A stretch of DNA of 64,000 bases from an uncultured Phascolarctobacterium sp. (GCF_937920985.1 NZ_CALDXR010000027.1:1-64000), one strand, 5' to 3'. Shown: positions 50,710 through 59,342, numbered from the stretch's first letter. Program-made: numbers and translations. Notes: generated by a model from the sequence alone, not told the origin.

Positions 50710-51981
50710 ATGACAAAAGCAAGCAAGAAAAAATCCTCCGGCAGTAAATATGCTGTACTGATTTTAACAGCGGTTATTGCGATTATTGCCATTGGCTGCG
50801 GACTTTTTTATGCTACAAGCAATAGCAAGAAGGATGTTTTGGATAAGAAGGGTGACGAGCCGCAGACGGTAAGTCTGCTGGATGAATCTATAGAGGCACA
50901 GCGTCTGCTGGATAATATTTTGCTGCAGAAAAATAATTGGCAGCTGATTGAAAATGATCATGGCAAAAAGGATGTTGAGGTTGAAGAATCCGGTGCCAAG
51001 GTGCAGATTAACCAGCGTGAGCTGGCAGTTGGCGTACCCTCCAGCACCAGCTTGACCGGTGCCGGTGATTGGCTGCAGGCTAAGGTGGAGCAGGCGGGAC
51101 TGGTTTATATCAGCGGCAAGCCTGCCAAATACAAAAAACGGGATGCTTATAAGGCTGAAATTGGTATTAAGGTTAAGGCCGGTGCAGGCAGTAAAAGCTT
51201 TGTGACGGATACTGTTGTTTTCTTCCATAATAGTAACCTGACCAAGCAGGATAAGGATGTCAAGGATTTACCTGAGCAAAAGGCAGAAGAGGAGCAGCAG
51301 GGGACCGTCAGGCAATTCAGAGGAAAAGTAGCCATTATTATTGATGACTGCGGTTATGATATGGCGCCGGTGCGCAAGCTGTTGAATACCGGTTTGCCGT
51401 TCAGCTATGCTATATTGCCGTATAAGCAGTACAGCAGCGATGTTCTGGAGATGGTAAAGTCTAAGGGCTGTGTGCCGATGCTGCATCTGCCGATGGAGCC
51501 TATTGACCGCAGTGCGATGAGCGAGGGCGCTGCTACTATTCGTACGGATTTGTCTGCGGCGGAGAAGTTGTCCTTGACGCGACGTGCGCTTAACAGTCTG
51601 CCGGGAGTGATGGGTGTAAATAATCATCAGGGCTCGAAGGCGACTGCTGATAAGGATACTATGCGAGTTGTTTTGCAGGAGCTGCGGCGGCAGAAGCTGT
51701 TTTTTGTGGACAGCCGTACAAATTCTGCTTCGGTAGCACGCAATATGGCGCAGCAGCTGGGAGTTTCAACTGCGCGCAATGATATCTTTTTGGATAACAG
51801 CTCTGACGTGCAGGCGATTCGTCAGCAGATATATAAGGCTTTCGCTATGGCGGAAAAGAACGGCAGTGTTATTGCTATCTGCCACGCCAGACCGAATACT
51901 GCTAAATGCTGGGAGATGTATGCGGCGGAGTTTAAACGGACGGGGGTAACTTTTGTGCCCGTGACGGAGCTGCTGTATTAA
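50710..51981 (+). CDS. Divergent polysaccharide deacetylase family protein (YibQ-like)
   Basis: A 423-residue protein with an N-terminal transmembrane helix (YAVLILTAVIAIIAIGCGLF) and a long spacer. The C-terminal domain (about 200-423) has GKVAIIIDDCGYD, LPFSYAILPYKQYSSD, MLHLPMEPID, GVNNHQGSKAT and FFVDSRTNSASVA, typical of divergent polysaccharide deacetylases (DUF610). Activity on a cell-envelope polymer is suggested but not proven. GAAAGGAGAA precedes the ATG, 14 bases after the recombinase gene. Confidence 0.86.
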   Translation: MTKASKKKSSGSKYAVLILTAVIAIIAIGCGLFYATSNSKKDVLDKKGDEPQTVSLLDESIEAQRLLDNILLQKNNWQLIENDHGKKDVEVEESGAKVQINQRELAVGVPSSTSLTGAGDWLQAKVEQAGLVYISGKPAKYKKRDAYKAEIGIKVKAGAGSKSFVTDTVVFFHNSNLTKQDKDVKDLPEQKAEEEQQGTVRQFRGKVAIIIDDCGYDMAPVRKLLNTGLPFSYAILPYKQYSSDVLEMVKSKGCVPMLHLPMEPIDRSAMSEGAATIRTDLSAAEKLSLTRRALNSLPGVMGVNNHQGSKATADKDTMRVVLQELRRQKLFFVDSRTNSASVARNMAQQLGVSTARNDIFLDNSSDVQAIRQQIYKAFAMAEKNGSVIAICHARPNTAKCWEMYAAEFKRTGVTFVPVTELLY

Positions 51982-52002
51982 AATATTAGTATTTGGATTC
52001 GA

Positions 52003-52230
52003 CTTCTTTCATAACTGAAAGAAGATAGTAAGAAATATTCGCTTGATAACTGCGCAACTAAAATATCGTTTCGCTCAGAAAAATTTTCCCGTGCCCATAG
52101 GGCACAACGCAAATTTCGTGTGGAACCAGAACGAAACGCCGCAAAACTCGCGCTAAGCTAAGATTTTTTGCAATCTGAGTGCGGAATAGCGCTCAAACAG
52201 TTGCGCCGCTTCTATGGTTCCAGACACTCA
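52003..52230. other. Structured non-coding stretch with several inverted repeats
   Basis: Perfect or near-perfect arms: CTTCTTTCA/TGAAAGAAG (52003-52024), GCGCAACT/AGTTGCGC (52052-52059 and 52199-52206), CGTTTCG/CGAAACG (52067-52073 and 52132-52138), GTGCCC/GGGCAC (52091-52105), AGATT/AATCT (52161-52176) and TGGAACC/GGTTCCA (52121-52127 and 52216-52222). Together they suggest a multi-branched RNA, with the last pair crossing as a pseudoknot or alternative fold. No gene is visible on either strand. It could also be a decayed repeat element. Confidence 0.5.
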
Positions 52231-52315
52231 TTTTCTAAAATTTTTATTCACTACACGATATATCAGTTGCTTGCTCTGGTGTGTTGTTCAAAAGTTGTAA
52301 TTCTTAAGAAAAATT

Positions 52316-52450
52316 GGCTCTCCTTGGGGAGAGCTGTCGCCTAAAAGGCGACTGAGAGGGGATTGTTCGTGAATAGTGTTTTATACGGTAAAATGATACA
52401 CCCCTCTCCGTCATCGCTACGCGATGCCACCTCTCCCCAAGGAGAGGCTC
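52316..52450. repeat. MITE-like palindromic intergenic element
   Basis: TCTCCTTGGGGAGAG (52319-52333) is the exact reverse complement of CTCTCCCCAAGGAGA (52431-52445). Each half has an inner hairpin (GTCGCC/GGCGAC in the left, CATCGC/GCGATG in the right) and a second inverted pair AGAGGGG/CCCCTCT. No coding sequence lies between. Similar palindromes are scattered in many Firmicutes genomes, by recall. Confidence 0.85.
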
Positions 52451-52511
52451 TTATGAGTACATATTCTGTTTGCAAAACTCTAATTTACATAAACTGAATC
52501 GAGGTAAGGAA

Positions 52512-53759
52512 ATGTCTAATTATGTAGAAGAAACAATCGGTAAATATGAAAAGTATATCAATCCTGCTCAGGCAAAGCTGTTCCGCTTCATGGGCCTGGC
52601 AAGCATTGAAGGTCATGCTGAGGGCTGGACGATTACCGACAGCGAAGGTCAGGAGTTTATTGACTGCCTGGGCGGTTACGGTATGTTTGCTTTAGGCCAT
52701 CGTCATCCGAAGGTTGTTGAGGCCGTAGAAAAGGAGCTGCATGCTATGCCGATGTGCGGCAAGGTGCTGTTCAACCGTCCGATGGCTGATTTGGCGGAGG
52801 CACTGGCAGAGATTACCCCCGGTGAGCTGCAGTACAGCTTTTTTGTCAACAGCGGTACCGAATCCGTTGAAGGCTGCCTGAAGGTAGCACGTCTGGCAAC
52901 AAAACGCAAAAAGTTCGTTGCTGCCAAGAATGCTTTTCACGGCAAAACCTTTGGCAGCTTAACTGCTACCGGACGTGATATGTATCGCGAGCCGTTTAAA
53001 CCGCTGCTGGATGGCTTTACCCATGTAGAATACGGCAACGCTGCAGCTGTTGAGGCAGCTGTTGATGAGGATACTGCTGCTGTTATCCTGGAGCCTGTTC
53101 AGGGCGAGGGGGGCATTATTGTTCCGCCGGCAGGTTACCTGCGCGAGGTGAAGAAAATCTGCGAGAAGAAGGGTGCTCTGCTGATTGCCGATGAGGTACA
53201 GACCGGTATTGGTCGTACAGGCGAATGGTTTGGCGTTAACCATGACGGCGTTACTCCCGACCTGATGGCCTGCGCTAAGGCTTTGGGCGGCGGCGTAATG
53301 CCTATAGGTGCGATTATCGGTACTCCTCGTGCCTGGGCCGGTCTGATTGAAGCACCGTTCCTGCACACCTCTACCTTTGGTGGCAACCAGCTGGCCTGCG
53401 CTGCCGGTGTAGCAGCCATAAAGACTATCAAGGAAGAGGATATGCTGCGTCGCGGTCGTGAGGCTGGTGCATATCTGAAGGCTGGTCTGGAGTCTATCGC
53501 TGCAGAATATCCTTCCGTTATCAAGGAAGTACGCGGTCGTGGTATGATGATCGGTATTGAGCTGACTAAAGAGGGCGCTGGCGGTATGCTGATGAGCCTG
53601 ATGATTAACCAGCACGTTATTGTTGCTTATACACTGAACAATCCGAAGGTTATCCGCATGGAGCCGCCGCTGATTATGCCTAAAGAGGTTATCGACCATG
53701 TTCTAGAGGCCTTCAGAGGCGCTGTTAAGGAAACCGCGGATGTTATTGAAGATTTATAA
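52512..53759 (+). CDS. Class III pyridoxal-phosphate aminotransferase (putrescine/ornithine type)
   Basis: A 415-residue fold-type I aminotransferase. I choose the ATG at 52512, behind GAGGTAAGGA. FVNSGTESVEGCLKVARLAT binds the phosphate, ILEPVQGEGGIIVPP and LLIADEVQTGIGRTG hold the ring-stacking and Asp residues, and CAKALGGGVMPIGA contains the PLP lysine. Putrescine, ornithine or 4-aminobutyrate are typical donors. A SRPBCC gene follows after 14 bases, an unusual partner. Confidence 0.88.
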   Translation: MSNYVEETIGKYEKYINPAQAKLFRFMGLASIEGHAEGWTITDSEGQEFIDCLGGYGMFALGHRHPKVVEAVEKELHAMPMCGKVLFNRPMADLAEALAEITPGELQYSFFVNSGTESVEGCLKVARLATKRKKFVAAKNAFHGKTFGSLTATGRDMYREPFKPLLDGFTHVEYGNAAAVEAAVDEDTAAVILEPVQGEGGIIVPPAGYLREVKKICEKKGALLIADEVQTGIGRTGEWFGVNHDGVTPDLMACAKALGGGVMPIGAIIGTPRAWAGLIEAPFLHTSTFGGNQLACAAGVAAIKTIKEEDMLRRGREAGAYLKAGLESIAAEYPSVIKEVRGRGMMIGIELTKEGAGGMLMSLMINQHVIVAYTLNNPKVIRMEPPLIMPKEVIDHVLEAFRGAVKETADVIEDL

Positions 53760-53773
53760 GAGGAGATAAGATT

Positions 53774-54208
53774 ATGCCTTATGTAGAGAGCAAAACCACC
53801 ATCAAGGGCGATGGTGCAAAAATTTATGATATTATCAAGGATATGGCTGCTTACCCTAATTTTATGCATGACCTGGTAAGCGTAGAAATCTTGGAGCGCG
53901 GTGAGAATTACACTGTTTCTCACTGGGTAAGTAATGTTGACGGACGCAAAATTGTCTGGACCGAGCGCGATACCTTCTATCCTGAGGAGCTGAAAATTAC
54001 CTACGCTCAGACCGAGGGTGATTTAAAGAAAATGGAAGGCTCCTGGCTTATTACACCGCAGGCTGACGGTTGCGAGGTAACGCTGGCAGTTGATTTTGAG
54101 TTCGGTATTCCGATGATTGCCGGCCTCCTGAATCCTATTCTTAAGAAAAAAGTTCGTGAAAACAGTGAAAATATGTTAAACTCTATCAAGGCCCAAATTG
54201 AAAAATAA
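53774..54208 (+). CDS. SRPBCC/START-like domain protein
   Basis: The 144-residue soluble protein starts behind AGGAGATAAG. MPYVESKTTIKGDGAKIYDI and the pattern MAAYPNFMHDLVSVEIL-ERG, ending FEFGIPMIAGLLNPILKKK, resemble the COQ10/RatA-type SRPBCC fold, which binds hydrophobic ligands in a cavity. It is likely co-transcribed with the aminotransferase. No enzymatic residues are evident; a ligand-binding or carrier role is inferred. Confidence 0.84.
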   Translation: MPYVESKTTIKGDGAKIYDIIKDMAAYPNFMHDLVSVEILERGENYTVSHWVSNVDGRKIVWTERDTFYPEELKITYAQTEGDLKKMEGSWLITPQADGCEVTLAVDFEFGIPMIAGLLNPILKKKVRENSENMLNSIKAQIEK

Positions 54209-54255
54209 GTAATTACTTGTTATAATAGATATGTTGAAAATGTATTCTATTAATG

Positions 54256-54286
54256 CCTGTACCTGTTTACAGTGCAGGTCTTTTAT
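54256..54286 (+). terminator. Terminator of the aminotransferase-SRPBCC unit
   Basis: CCTGTAC (54256-54262) pairs with GTGCAGG (54272-54278), with one G-U pair, followed by TCTTTTA. Confidence 0.72.
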
Positions 54287-54304
54287 GAGGAGGAAATTAC
54301 TTAG

Positions 54305-55147
54305 ATGAAAACAGCGTTTTTAATGGCGTTAATGACAGCGCTGCTGATGCTCCTGGGCGACTTCTTCGGTGGTCTGCGCGGCATGACCGTAATGCTTTTT
54401 GTAGGCGTGGCAATGAACTTCTTTGCTTATTGGAACAGCGATAAGATGCTTCTGGCACATTACGATGCACAACAGGTTGACCGCAACAGTGCGCCGGAGC
54501 TGTACGGAATAGTAGAAAAACTGGCTAAAAAAGCCAATATTCCTATGCCGAAGGTTTATATTATCGACAGCCCTGTGCCGAATGCTTTTGCTACCGGCAG
54601 AAATCCGGAGCATGCTGCCGTTGCGGTAAATACTGCGCTGGCAGATATGCTGACCAAGGAAGAGCTGGCCGGTGTTTTAGGTCATGAGCTGAGCCACATT
54701 ATGCATCGTGATATTTTGGTAAGCACTATTGCCGCTTCTATGGCAGGTGCTATTTCCACGATTGCCCAATTGGGTATGTTCTTTGGCGGCGCTCGTGATG
54801 AGGATGGCGAAAGCCGTAATCCTATCGCTTCTATTCTGGTTATAATTTTGGCGCCTCTGGCAGCCATGCTGATTCAGATGGCAGTATCCCGTTCCCGCGA
54901 ATATATGGCTGATAAATCCGGCGGTGAGCTTTGCGGCAATCCGAACGCTCTGGCTGATGCCCTGCTGAAGATTGAAGCTTATGCGGAGCGTCGCGTAATG
55001 CCCGGTGCTACAGAAGCAACTGCGCATATGTTTATTATCAACCCCTTTGCCGGTGTTGATGCCAAGCAGCTTTTCAGCACTCACCCCGCAACCGAGGAAA
55101 GAGTTCAGCTGCTGCGTGAGCAGGCAAGAAAAATGGGTATCCGTTAA
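54305..55147 (+). CDS. htpX: Membrane zinc protease HtpX
   Basis: HtpX degrades misfolded inner-membrane proteins. The 280-residue protein has two N-terminal membrane helices (AFLMALMTALLMLLGDFF, MTVMLFVGVAMNFFAYW), the zinc motif HELSHIMH (HExxH) near residue 122, further helices, and the downstream Glu in SREYMADKSGGEL. GAGGAGG stands before the ATG. It is a single-gene unit. Confidence 0.95.
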   Translation: MKTAFLMALMTALLMLLGDFFGGLRGMTVMLFVGVAMNFFAYWNSDKMLLAHYDAQQVDRNSAPELYGIVEKLAKKANIPMPKVYIIDSPVPNAFATGRNPEHAAVAVNTALADMLTKEELAGVLGHELSHIMHRDILVSTIAASMAGAISTIAQLGMFFGGARDEDGESRNPIASILVIILAPLAAMLIQMAVSRSREYMADKSGGELCGNPNALADALLKIEAYAERRVMPGATEATAHMFIINPFAGVDAKQLFSTHPATEERVQLLREQARKMGIR

Positions 55148-55227
55148 CAATTCAACTATACCTCTAAGTCACATCGGTGACTGGGTTAGTATAAAAAATT
55201 AATTAAACTTTAAGGAGAGATTCACAC

Positions 55228-55641
55228 ATGGAACAAACACTCGTACTCGTAAAACCCGATGGAGTTAAGAAAAATCTGATTGGCGATATCATCGCTCGTT
55301 TCGAACACAAAGGCCTGCAAGTTGCAGCTCTGAAACTGGTTAAAGTTACCGAAGCTCAAGCTAAATTCCACTATGCTGAGCATGAAGGCAAACCCTTCTT
55401 CGGCGAACTGGTTGACTTCATCACCTCCGCTCCGCTGGTTTGCGCTGTAATCCGCGGCGAAAACGCTATCAAAGCTGTTCGTCAACTGAACGGTGCTACC
55501 AACCCGATTGAAGCAGTTCCCGGTTCTATCCGCGGCGACTTCGCTCTGAGCATCGGTGAAAACATTGTTCACGGTTCCGACAGCCCGGAAGCTGCAGAAC
55601 GCGAAATCAACAACTTCTTCGCTCCGGAAGAAATTTACTAA
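55228..55641 (+). CDS. ndk: Nucleoside diphosphate kinase
   Basis: Ndk balances nucleoside triphosphate pools through a phosphohistidine. The 137-residue protein starts [13 protein letters not shown] and has the active His115 in [13 protein letters not shown]. Length and sequence are standard. AAGGAGAG precedes the ATG. A hairpin AGTCAC-ATCG-GTGACT (55168-55183) sits in its leader without a T-run. Confidence 0.97.
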   Translation: MEQTLVLVKPDGVKKNLIGDIIARFEHKGLQVAALKLVKVTEAQAKFHYAEHEGKPFFGELVDFITSAPLVCAVIRGENAIKAVRQLNGATNPIEAVPGSIRGDFALSIGENIVHGSDSPEAAEREINNFFAPEEIY

Positions 55642-55651
55642 TTAACTTTAG

Positions 55652-55702
55652 CCTTTCGGCGGCCATGAGCTGACTGAGAGGGGTTACACTCTCACGGAAA
55701 GG
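55652..55702 (+). promoter_or_regulatory. Leader hairpin covering the ribosome binding site of the adenosyltransferase gene
   Basis: CCTTTC (55652-55657) pairs with GAAAGG (55697-55702), the ribosome binding site region before the ATG at 55714. Inside, TGAGAG (55675-55680) pairs with CTCTCA (55689-55694). The fold could limit translation until opened by a ligand, protein or temperature. It lacks the known cobalamin riboswitch consensus and is too short for one. Confidence 0.5.
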
Positions 55703-55713
55703 ATGGTGCAGAA

Positions 55714-56226
55714 ATGAAGAAAGCTGCTGTTTATACCAGAACCGGTGACAAAGGAACTACCGGTTTGTACACCGGAGAACGTGTTCCCAAGCAAAGCCTG
55801 CGTGTAGAAGCCTATGGTACTGTGGATGAAATTTCCTCGGCATTAGGTTTGGCACGTGCTCAGGTTACGCGTGAGGATGTGCGTGAAACCATTTTCAATG
55901 TACAAAAGCTGCTCATGTCTGTGATGGCTGATATTGCCAGCCTCAACCTGCCCGAACCTTACATCAAAGAAGAACACGTTAAGCTGTTTGAAGATACAAT
56001 CGACAAGTTTGATTCTCTGCTGCAGCCGCTGGGCCATTTCATTATCCCCGGCGATACTGTAGGTGCTGCCGCCCTAGACATCGCACGCACTACTACCCGT
56101 CGTGCCGAGCGTTGCCTGCTGCGTTTGGCTGAAAACGAACCGGTTAACTCCAATGTTCTGGTTTGCCTGAACCGTTTGTCTGATTTGTGCTTTATCCTGG
56201 CTCGTGTAGAATGCGAAGTAAAATAA
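55714..56226 (+). CDS. PduO-type cob(I)yrinic acid a,c-diamide adenosyltransferase
   Basis: The enzyme transfers adenosyl from ATP to cob(I)alamin, making coenzyme B12. The 170-residue protein has YTRTGDKGTTGLYTGERV at the N-terminus (ATP loop), VEAYGTVDEISSALGLAR and RTTTRRAERCL plus NRLSDLCFILAR near the end, the hallmarks of PduO-type enzymes. It stands alone between ndk and a transporter gene, with a structured leader and a terminator. Confidence 0.93.
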   Translation: MKKAAVYTRTGDKGTTGLYTGERVPKQSLRVEAYGTVDEISSALGLARAQVTREDVRETIFNVQKLLMSVMADIASLNLPEPYIKEEHVKLFEDTIDKFDSLLQPLGHFIIPGDTVGAAALDIARTTTRRAERCLLRLAENEPVNSNVLVCLNRLSDLCFILARVECEVK

Positions 56227-56247
56227 GCATTGCTGATTAAGGAATAG

Positions 56248-56290
56248 AAGCCTCTGCCTGTGGCCTTTGGCCGCAGACGGAGGCTTTTTG
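56248..56290 (+). terminator. Terminator of the adenosyltransferase gene
   Basis: AAGCCTC (56248-56254) with inner TGC pairs with GCA and GAGGCTT (56280-56286), followed by TTT. The gap to 56471 is otherwise A/T-rich with no clear element. Confidence 0.85.
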
Positions 56291-56471
56291 CTTTATGCTA
56301 TGACAAATGATGAATTGTCACATAATTCGCTCATGGTAAGAAGAATACGTGTATACAATCGTGCGAAGTATTGTACACTATATATTGATGTGCTACAATA
56401 CTATACATGGGCTTCGGGAAAAAGCCTTAAATTGTAAACGTGTTTTAAATTTTTACTGGGGGGAATTTTTT

Positions 56472-57866
56472 ATGTTGGAGATTTTGAATTCTATTGATGG
56501 CTTCATTTGGGGCCCGCCTTTGATGCTGCTGCTTATTGGCACAGGCATTTTAATGAGCGTCCGTCTTGGCCTGCTTCAGGTTATGAAGCTGCCTAAAGCC
56601 TTGCAGCTGATTTTTACCGCCCGCAGCAAGGGCGAAGGTGATGTAAGCAGCTTTCAGGCTTTGTGCACTGCTTTGGCTGCAACTGTCGGCACCGGTAATA
56701 TCGTTGGCGTAGCAACGGCAATTAAGCTCGGTGGTCCCGGTGCTCTGCTGTGGATGTGGTTGGCTGCTTTCTTCGGTATGGCAACCAAATATTCTGAAGG
56801 CGTACTGGCTGTTAAGTATCGTACCTATGACGAAAACGGCAATGCCTCCGGCGGTCCGATGTACTACATTGAACAGGGCTTAGGCAAAAAATTCAAGCCG
56901 TTGGCTGTAATGTTCTCTATCTTCGGTGTTATGACTGCCTGCCTGGGCAGCGGTACCTTTACTCAGGTAAATGCAATCACCTCTATTGTTAATGTATCCT
57001 TCGGTGTTTCCGAATATGTTGTAGCAGCAGTTCTGACTGTTCTTGTAGCTGTTGTTATTATCGGCGGTCTGCAATCCATTGCTAACGTAGCAAGTAAGAT
57101 TGTTCCTTTCATGGCTGCTGTTTATGTTATCGCAACCGTTTCCGTGCTGGTCTTTTATGCTGATGCTCTGCCGGCTGCAATTAAGCTGGTTATCGACGGT
57201 GCCTTCAACGGTACTGCGGCAGCAGGCGGCTTTGCCGGTGCCGGAATTATGCTGGCAATGCGCAGCGGTATCGCCCGCGGCATTTATTCCAATGAATCCG
57301 GTCTGGGTTCTGCTCCTATCGTAGCAGCTGCAGCAAAAACCAAATGGCCTGCAGAACAGGGCCTTGTTTCTATGACCGGTACCTTTATCGATACCATCAT
57401 CATCTGCACCATGACCGGCCTGTCCATTATCGTCAGCGGTGCCTGGACCGGCGACCTGAACGGTGCTGCACTGACTGAGGCTGCTTTTGCTTCTGCTTTC
57501 CCGGCTGTTGCCAAGTATGTCCTGACCGGCGGTCTTGTGCTCTTCGCTTTCACCACTATTATCGGCTGGAGCTATTACGGCGAGCGTTGCGCAGAATATC
57601 TCTTCGGCGTAAAATGCATCATGCCTTACCGTATCGGTTACATCATTCTGGTAGGCCTGGGCGTATTCCTGAAGCTGGAAATGATCTGGATTATTGCCGA
57701 TATCGTTAACGGTTTGATGGCTATTCCTAACCTGATTGCTCTGCTGGGCCTGAGCGGTGTAGTTGTTGCAGAAACCAAGCTGTACTTCGAGCATTGGGAA
57801 AAGGTTCACAGCCGTCGCAAACAGCTTGCTGAGATTCGTGAAGATCTGGCAACTGAAAATAATTAA
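56472..57866 (+). CDS. AGCS family alanine or glycine:cation symporter
   Basis: A 464-residue membrane transporter with about 11 helices. The ATG at 56472 follows a GGGGGG run; the upstream in-frame extension is rejected because it has no ribosome binding site. ALAATVGTGNIVGVATAI, GGPMYYIEQGLGK and RSGIARGIYSNESGLGSAPI are AGCS signatures. It imports alanine or glycine with sodium. A terminator at 57880 follows. Confidence 0.94.
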   Translation: MLEILNSIDGFIWGPPLMLLLIGTGILMSVRLGLLQVMKLPKALQLIFTARSKGEGDVSSFQALCTALAATVGTGNIVGVATAIKLGGPGALLWMWLAAFFGMATKYSEGVLAVKYRTYDENGNASGGPMYYIEQGLGKKFKPLAVMFSIFGVMTACLGSGTFTQVNAITSIVNVSFGVSEYVVAAVLTVLVAVVIIGGLQSIANVASKIVPFMAAVYVIATVSVLVFYADALPAAIKLVIDGAFNGTAAAGGFAGAGIMLAMRSGIARGIYSNESGLGSAPIVAAAAKTKWPAEQGLVSMTGTFIDTIIICTMTGLSIIVSGAWTGDLNGAALTEAAFASAFPAVAKYVLTGGLVLFAFTTIIGWSYYGERCAEYLFGVKCIMPYRIGYIILVGLGVFLKLEMIWIIADIVNGLMAIPNLIALLGLSGVVVAETKLYFEHWEKVHSRRKQLAEIREDLATENN

Positions 57867-57879
57867 TTAGTATTTACGA

Positions 57880-57914
57880 AAGCCATTGCGGAAATATGCA
57901 ATGGCTTTTTTTCA
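57880..57914 (+). terminator. Terminator of the alanine symporter gene
   Basis: AAAGCCATTGC (57880-57890) and GCAATGGCTTT (57899-57909) form a perfect 11-bp stem followed by a T-run. Confidence 0.93.
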
Positions 57915-57954
57915 TTAAGTTTTTGTGTCATCTGTATTTTTATGTCTTTAGTGT

Positions 57955-57963
57955 GTTATAATA
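57955..57963 (+). promoter_or_regulatory. Extended -10 promoter of lspA
   Basis: TGTTATAAT (57955-57963) gives an extended -10 with no good -35. It lies 27 bases before the lspA start. Confidence 0.62.
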
Positions 57964-57990
57964 TACATATCAAGATAATAGGAGAATAAA

Positions 57991-58440
57991 ATGGTTTATG
58001 GTTTGTTAGCTTTGCTGGTGGTTCTGTTGGACCAGGCAACAAAGTATTATGTGGTAACACATTTTGCGTTAGGGGAGAGCGTACCGGTGATTAATAATGT
58101 ATTTCACTGGACGTTTATACTGAATCCGGGTGCTGCCTTCGGCATGCTGGAGGGCAGTCGTTGGCTGTTCGTGTTGATTGCGCTTGCGGTAATCGGCGGT
58201 GTCTGGTATATGCGCGAGGAGATTACTAAAATGGGCGTAATGGCCTGCTGGGGAACAGCGCTTTTTGCCGGCGGTGCTTTGGGTAACTTGATTGACCGCA
58301 CTACACGCGGTGTGGTAATTGACTTTTTTGATTTTCGTATCTGGCCGATATTTAATGTGGCCGATATAGCAATTTGTGTGGGAGTAGGTTTGATTATATG
58401 GAGCATATTGAAAACGGAGCTGCTGAGCAGCAACGATTGA
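57991..58440 (+). CDS. lspA: Lipoprotein signal peptidase
   Basis: LspA removes signal peptides from lipid-modified prolipoproteins in the inner membrane. The 149-residue protein has four membrane helices and family motifs DQATKYYV, NPGAAFG, GNLIDR, VIDFFDF and FNVADIAI, including the two catalytic Asp residues. TAGGAGAA precedes the ATG. Its last 43 bases overlap the rluD start. Confidence 0.96.
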   Translation: MVYGLLALLVVLLDQATKYYVVTHFALGESVPVINNVFHWTFILNPGAAFGMLEGSRWLFVLIALAVIGGVWYMREEITKMGVMACWGTALFAGGALGNLIDRTTRGVVIDFFDFRIWPIFNVADIAICVGVGLIIWSILKTELLSSND

Positions 58441-59342
58441 TTATAACTGAACAAGAGGCCGGACAGCGTGCCGATGTAGGCTTGGCGGCAATGCTGGAGC
58501 TTACACGCTCGAATATGCAGAAGCTGCTGGAGGAGGGCCGTGCTGTGCGCGGCGGCAAGGTGCTGAAATCCAACTACAAGCTGCGTCTGGGTGACGAAAT
58601 TGATGTTACTATGCCTGAGCCGCAGCCTTTGGATGTACAGCCGGAAAATATTCCTCTGGATATTATTTATGAGGATGAGGATGTTGTTGTTGTCAACAAA
58701 GCGCGCGGGATGGTAGTCCACCCGGCGGCAGGCAATTTAAACGGAACGCTGGTCAATGCGCTTTTGTATCACTGCAAAAACTTATCTGGTATCAACGGCG
58801 TTATCCGCCCGGGTATCGTGCACCGTCTGGATAAGGATACCAGCGGTATTATGATTTGTGCCAAGAATGATGCGGCGCATCTTTCTCTGTCGCAGCAGAT
58901 ACAGGCTAAAACCGCCCAGCGTACCTATCTTGCTGTAGTACGCGGCAACATAAAGACAGACAGCGGCGTGATTGAAACGCTTATCGCCCGTGATAAAAAC
59001 GACCGTAAGAAAATGGCGGTTGTCAAAGAAGGCGGACGTGATGCTGTTACCGAATATGAGGTGCTGGAGCGCTTCGGCAAATATACTATTGTGCGCTGCC
59101 GTCTGCGAACGGGACGCACGCATCAGATTCGCGTACACATGGAGTATTTGGGCTATCCTTTGGTAGGAGACCCGAAATATTCTCCGATGAAAACTCCCTT
59201 CAGCATTCAGGGACAGGCTTTGCATTCGCAGACACTGGAATTTACCCACCCGCGTACGGGAGAACGCTTGAGCTTTGAAGCTCCGTTGCCGGAGGATATG
59301 CATAAGATTGTTACCCGCCTGCGCCTGGGACAGTTTAATTAG
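58398..59342 (+). CDS. rluD: RluD-type 23S rRNA pseudouridine synthase
   Basis: The enzyme makes pseudouridines in 23S rRNA. The ATG at 58398 lies inside lspA (43-base overlap, different frame) after GGAG; the product is 314 residues. An S4 RNA-binding domain (about 15-75) precedes the catalytic part with VVNKARGMVVHPA, the catalytic Asp in GIVHRLDKDTSG and RTGRTHQIRVHM. Position between lspA and pyrR matches the ylyB arrangement of Bacillus. A later start is possible. Confidence 0.92.
   Translation: MEHIENGAAEQQRLIITEQEAGQRADVGLAAMLELTRSNMQKLLEEGRAVRGGKVLKSNYKLRLGDEIDVTMPEPQPLDVQPENIPLDIIYEDEDVVVVNKARGMVVHPAAGNLNGTLVNALLYHCKNLSGINGVIRPGIVHRLDKDTSGIMICAKNDAAHLSLSQQIQAKTAQRTYLAVVRGNIKTDSGVIETLIARDKNDRKKMAVVKEGGRDAVTEYEVLERFGKYTIVRCRLRTGRTHQIRVHMEYLGYPLVGDPKYSPMKTPFSIQGQALHSQTLEFTHPRTGERLSFEAPLPEDMHKIVTRLRLGQFN

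Noticed and set aside
52090..52230. Coding sequence on the minus strand of the structured gap
   Set aside because: The frames are short and interrupted by stops, with no ribosome binding site, so a real gene is not supported.
55642..55713. Cobalamin or TPP riboswitch before the adenosyltransferase gene
   Set aside because: CTGAGAG looks superficially like a TPP element, but other conserved parts are missing and the gap is far too short for a cobalamin riboswitch.
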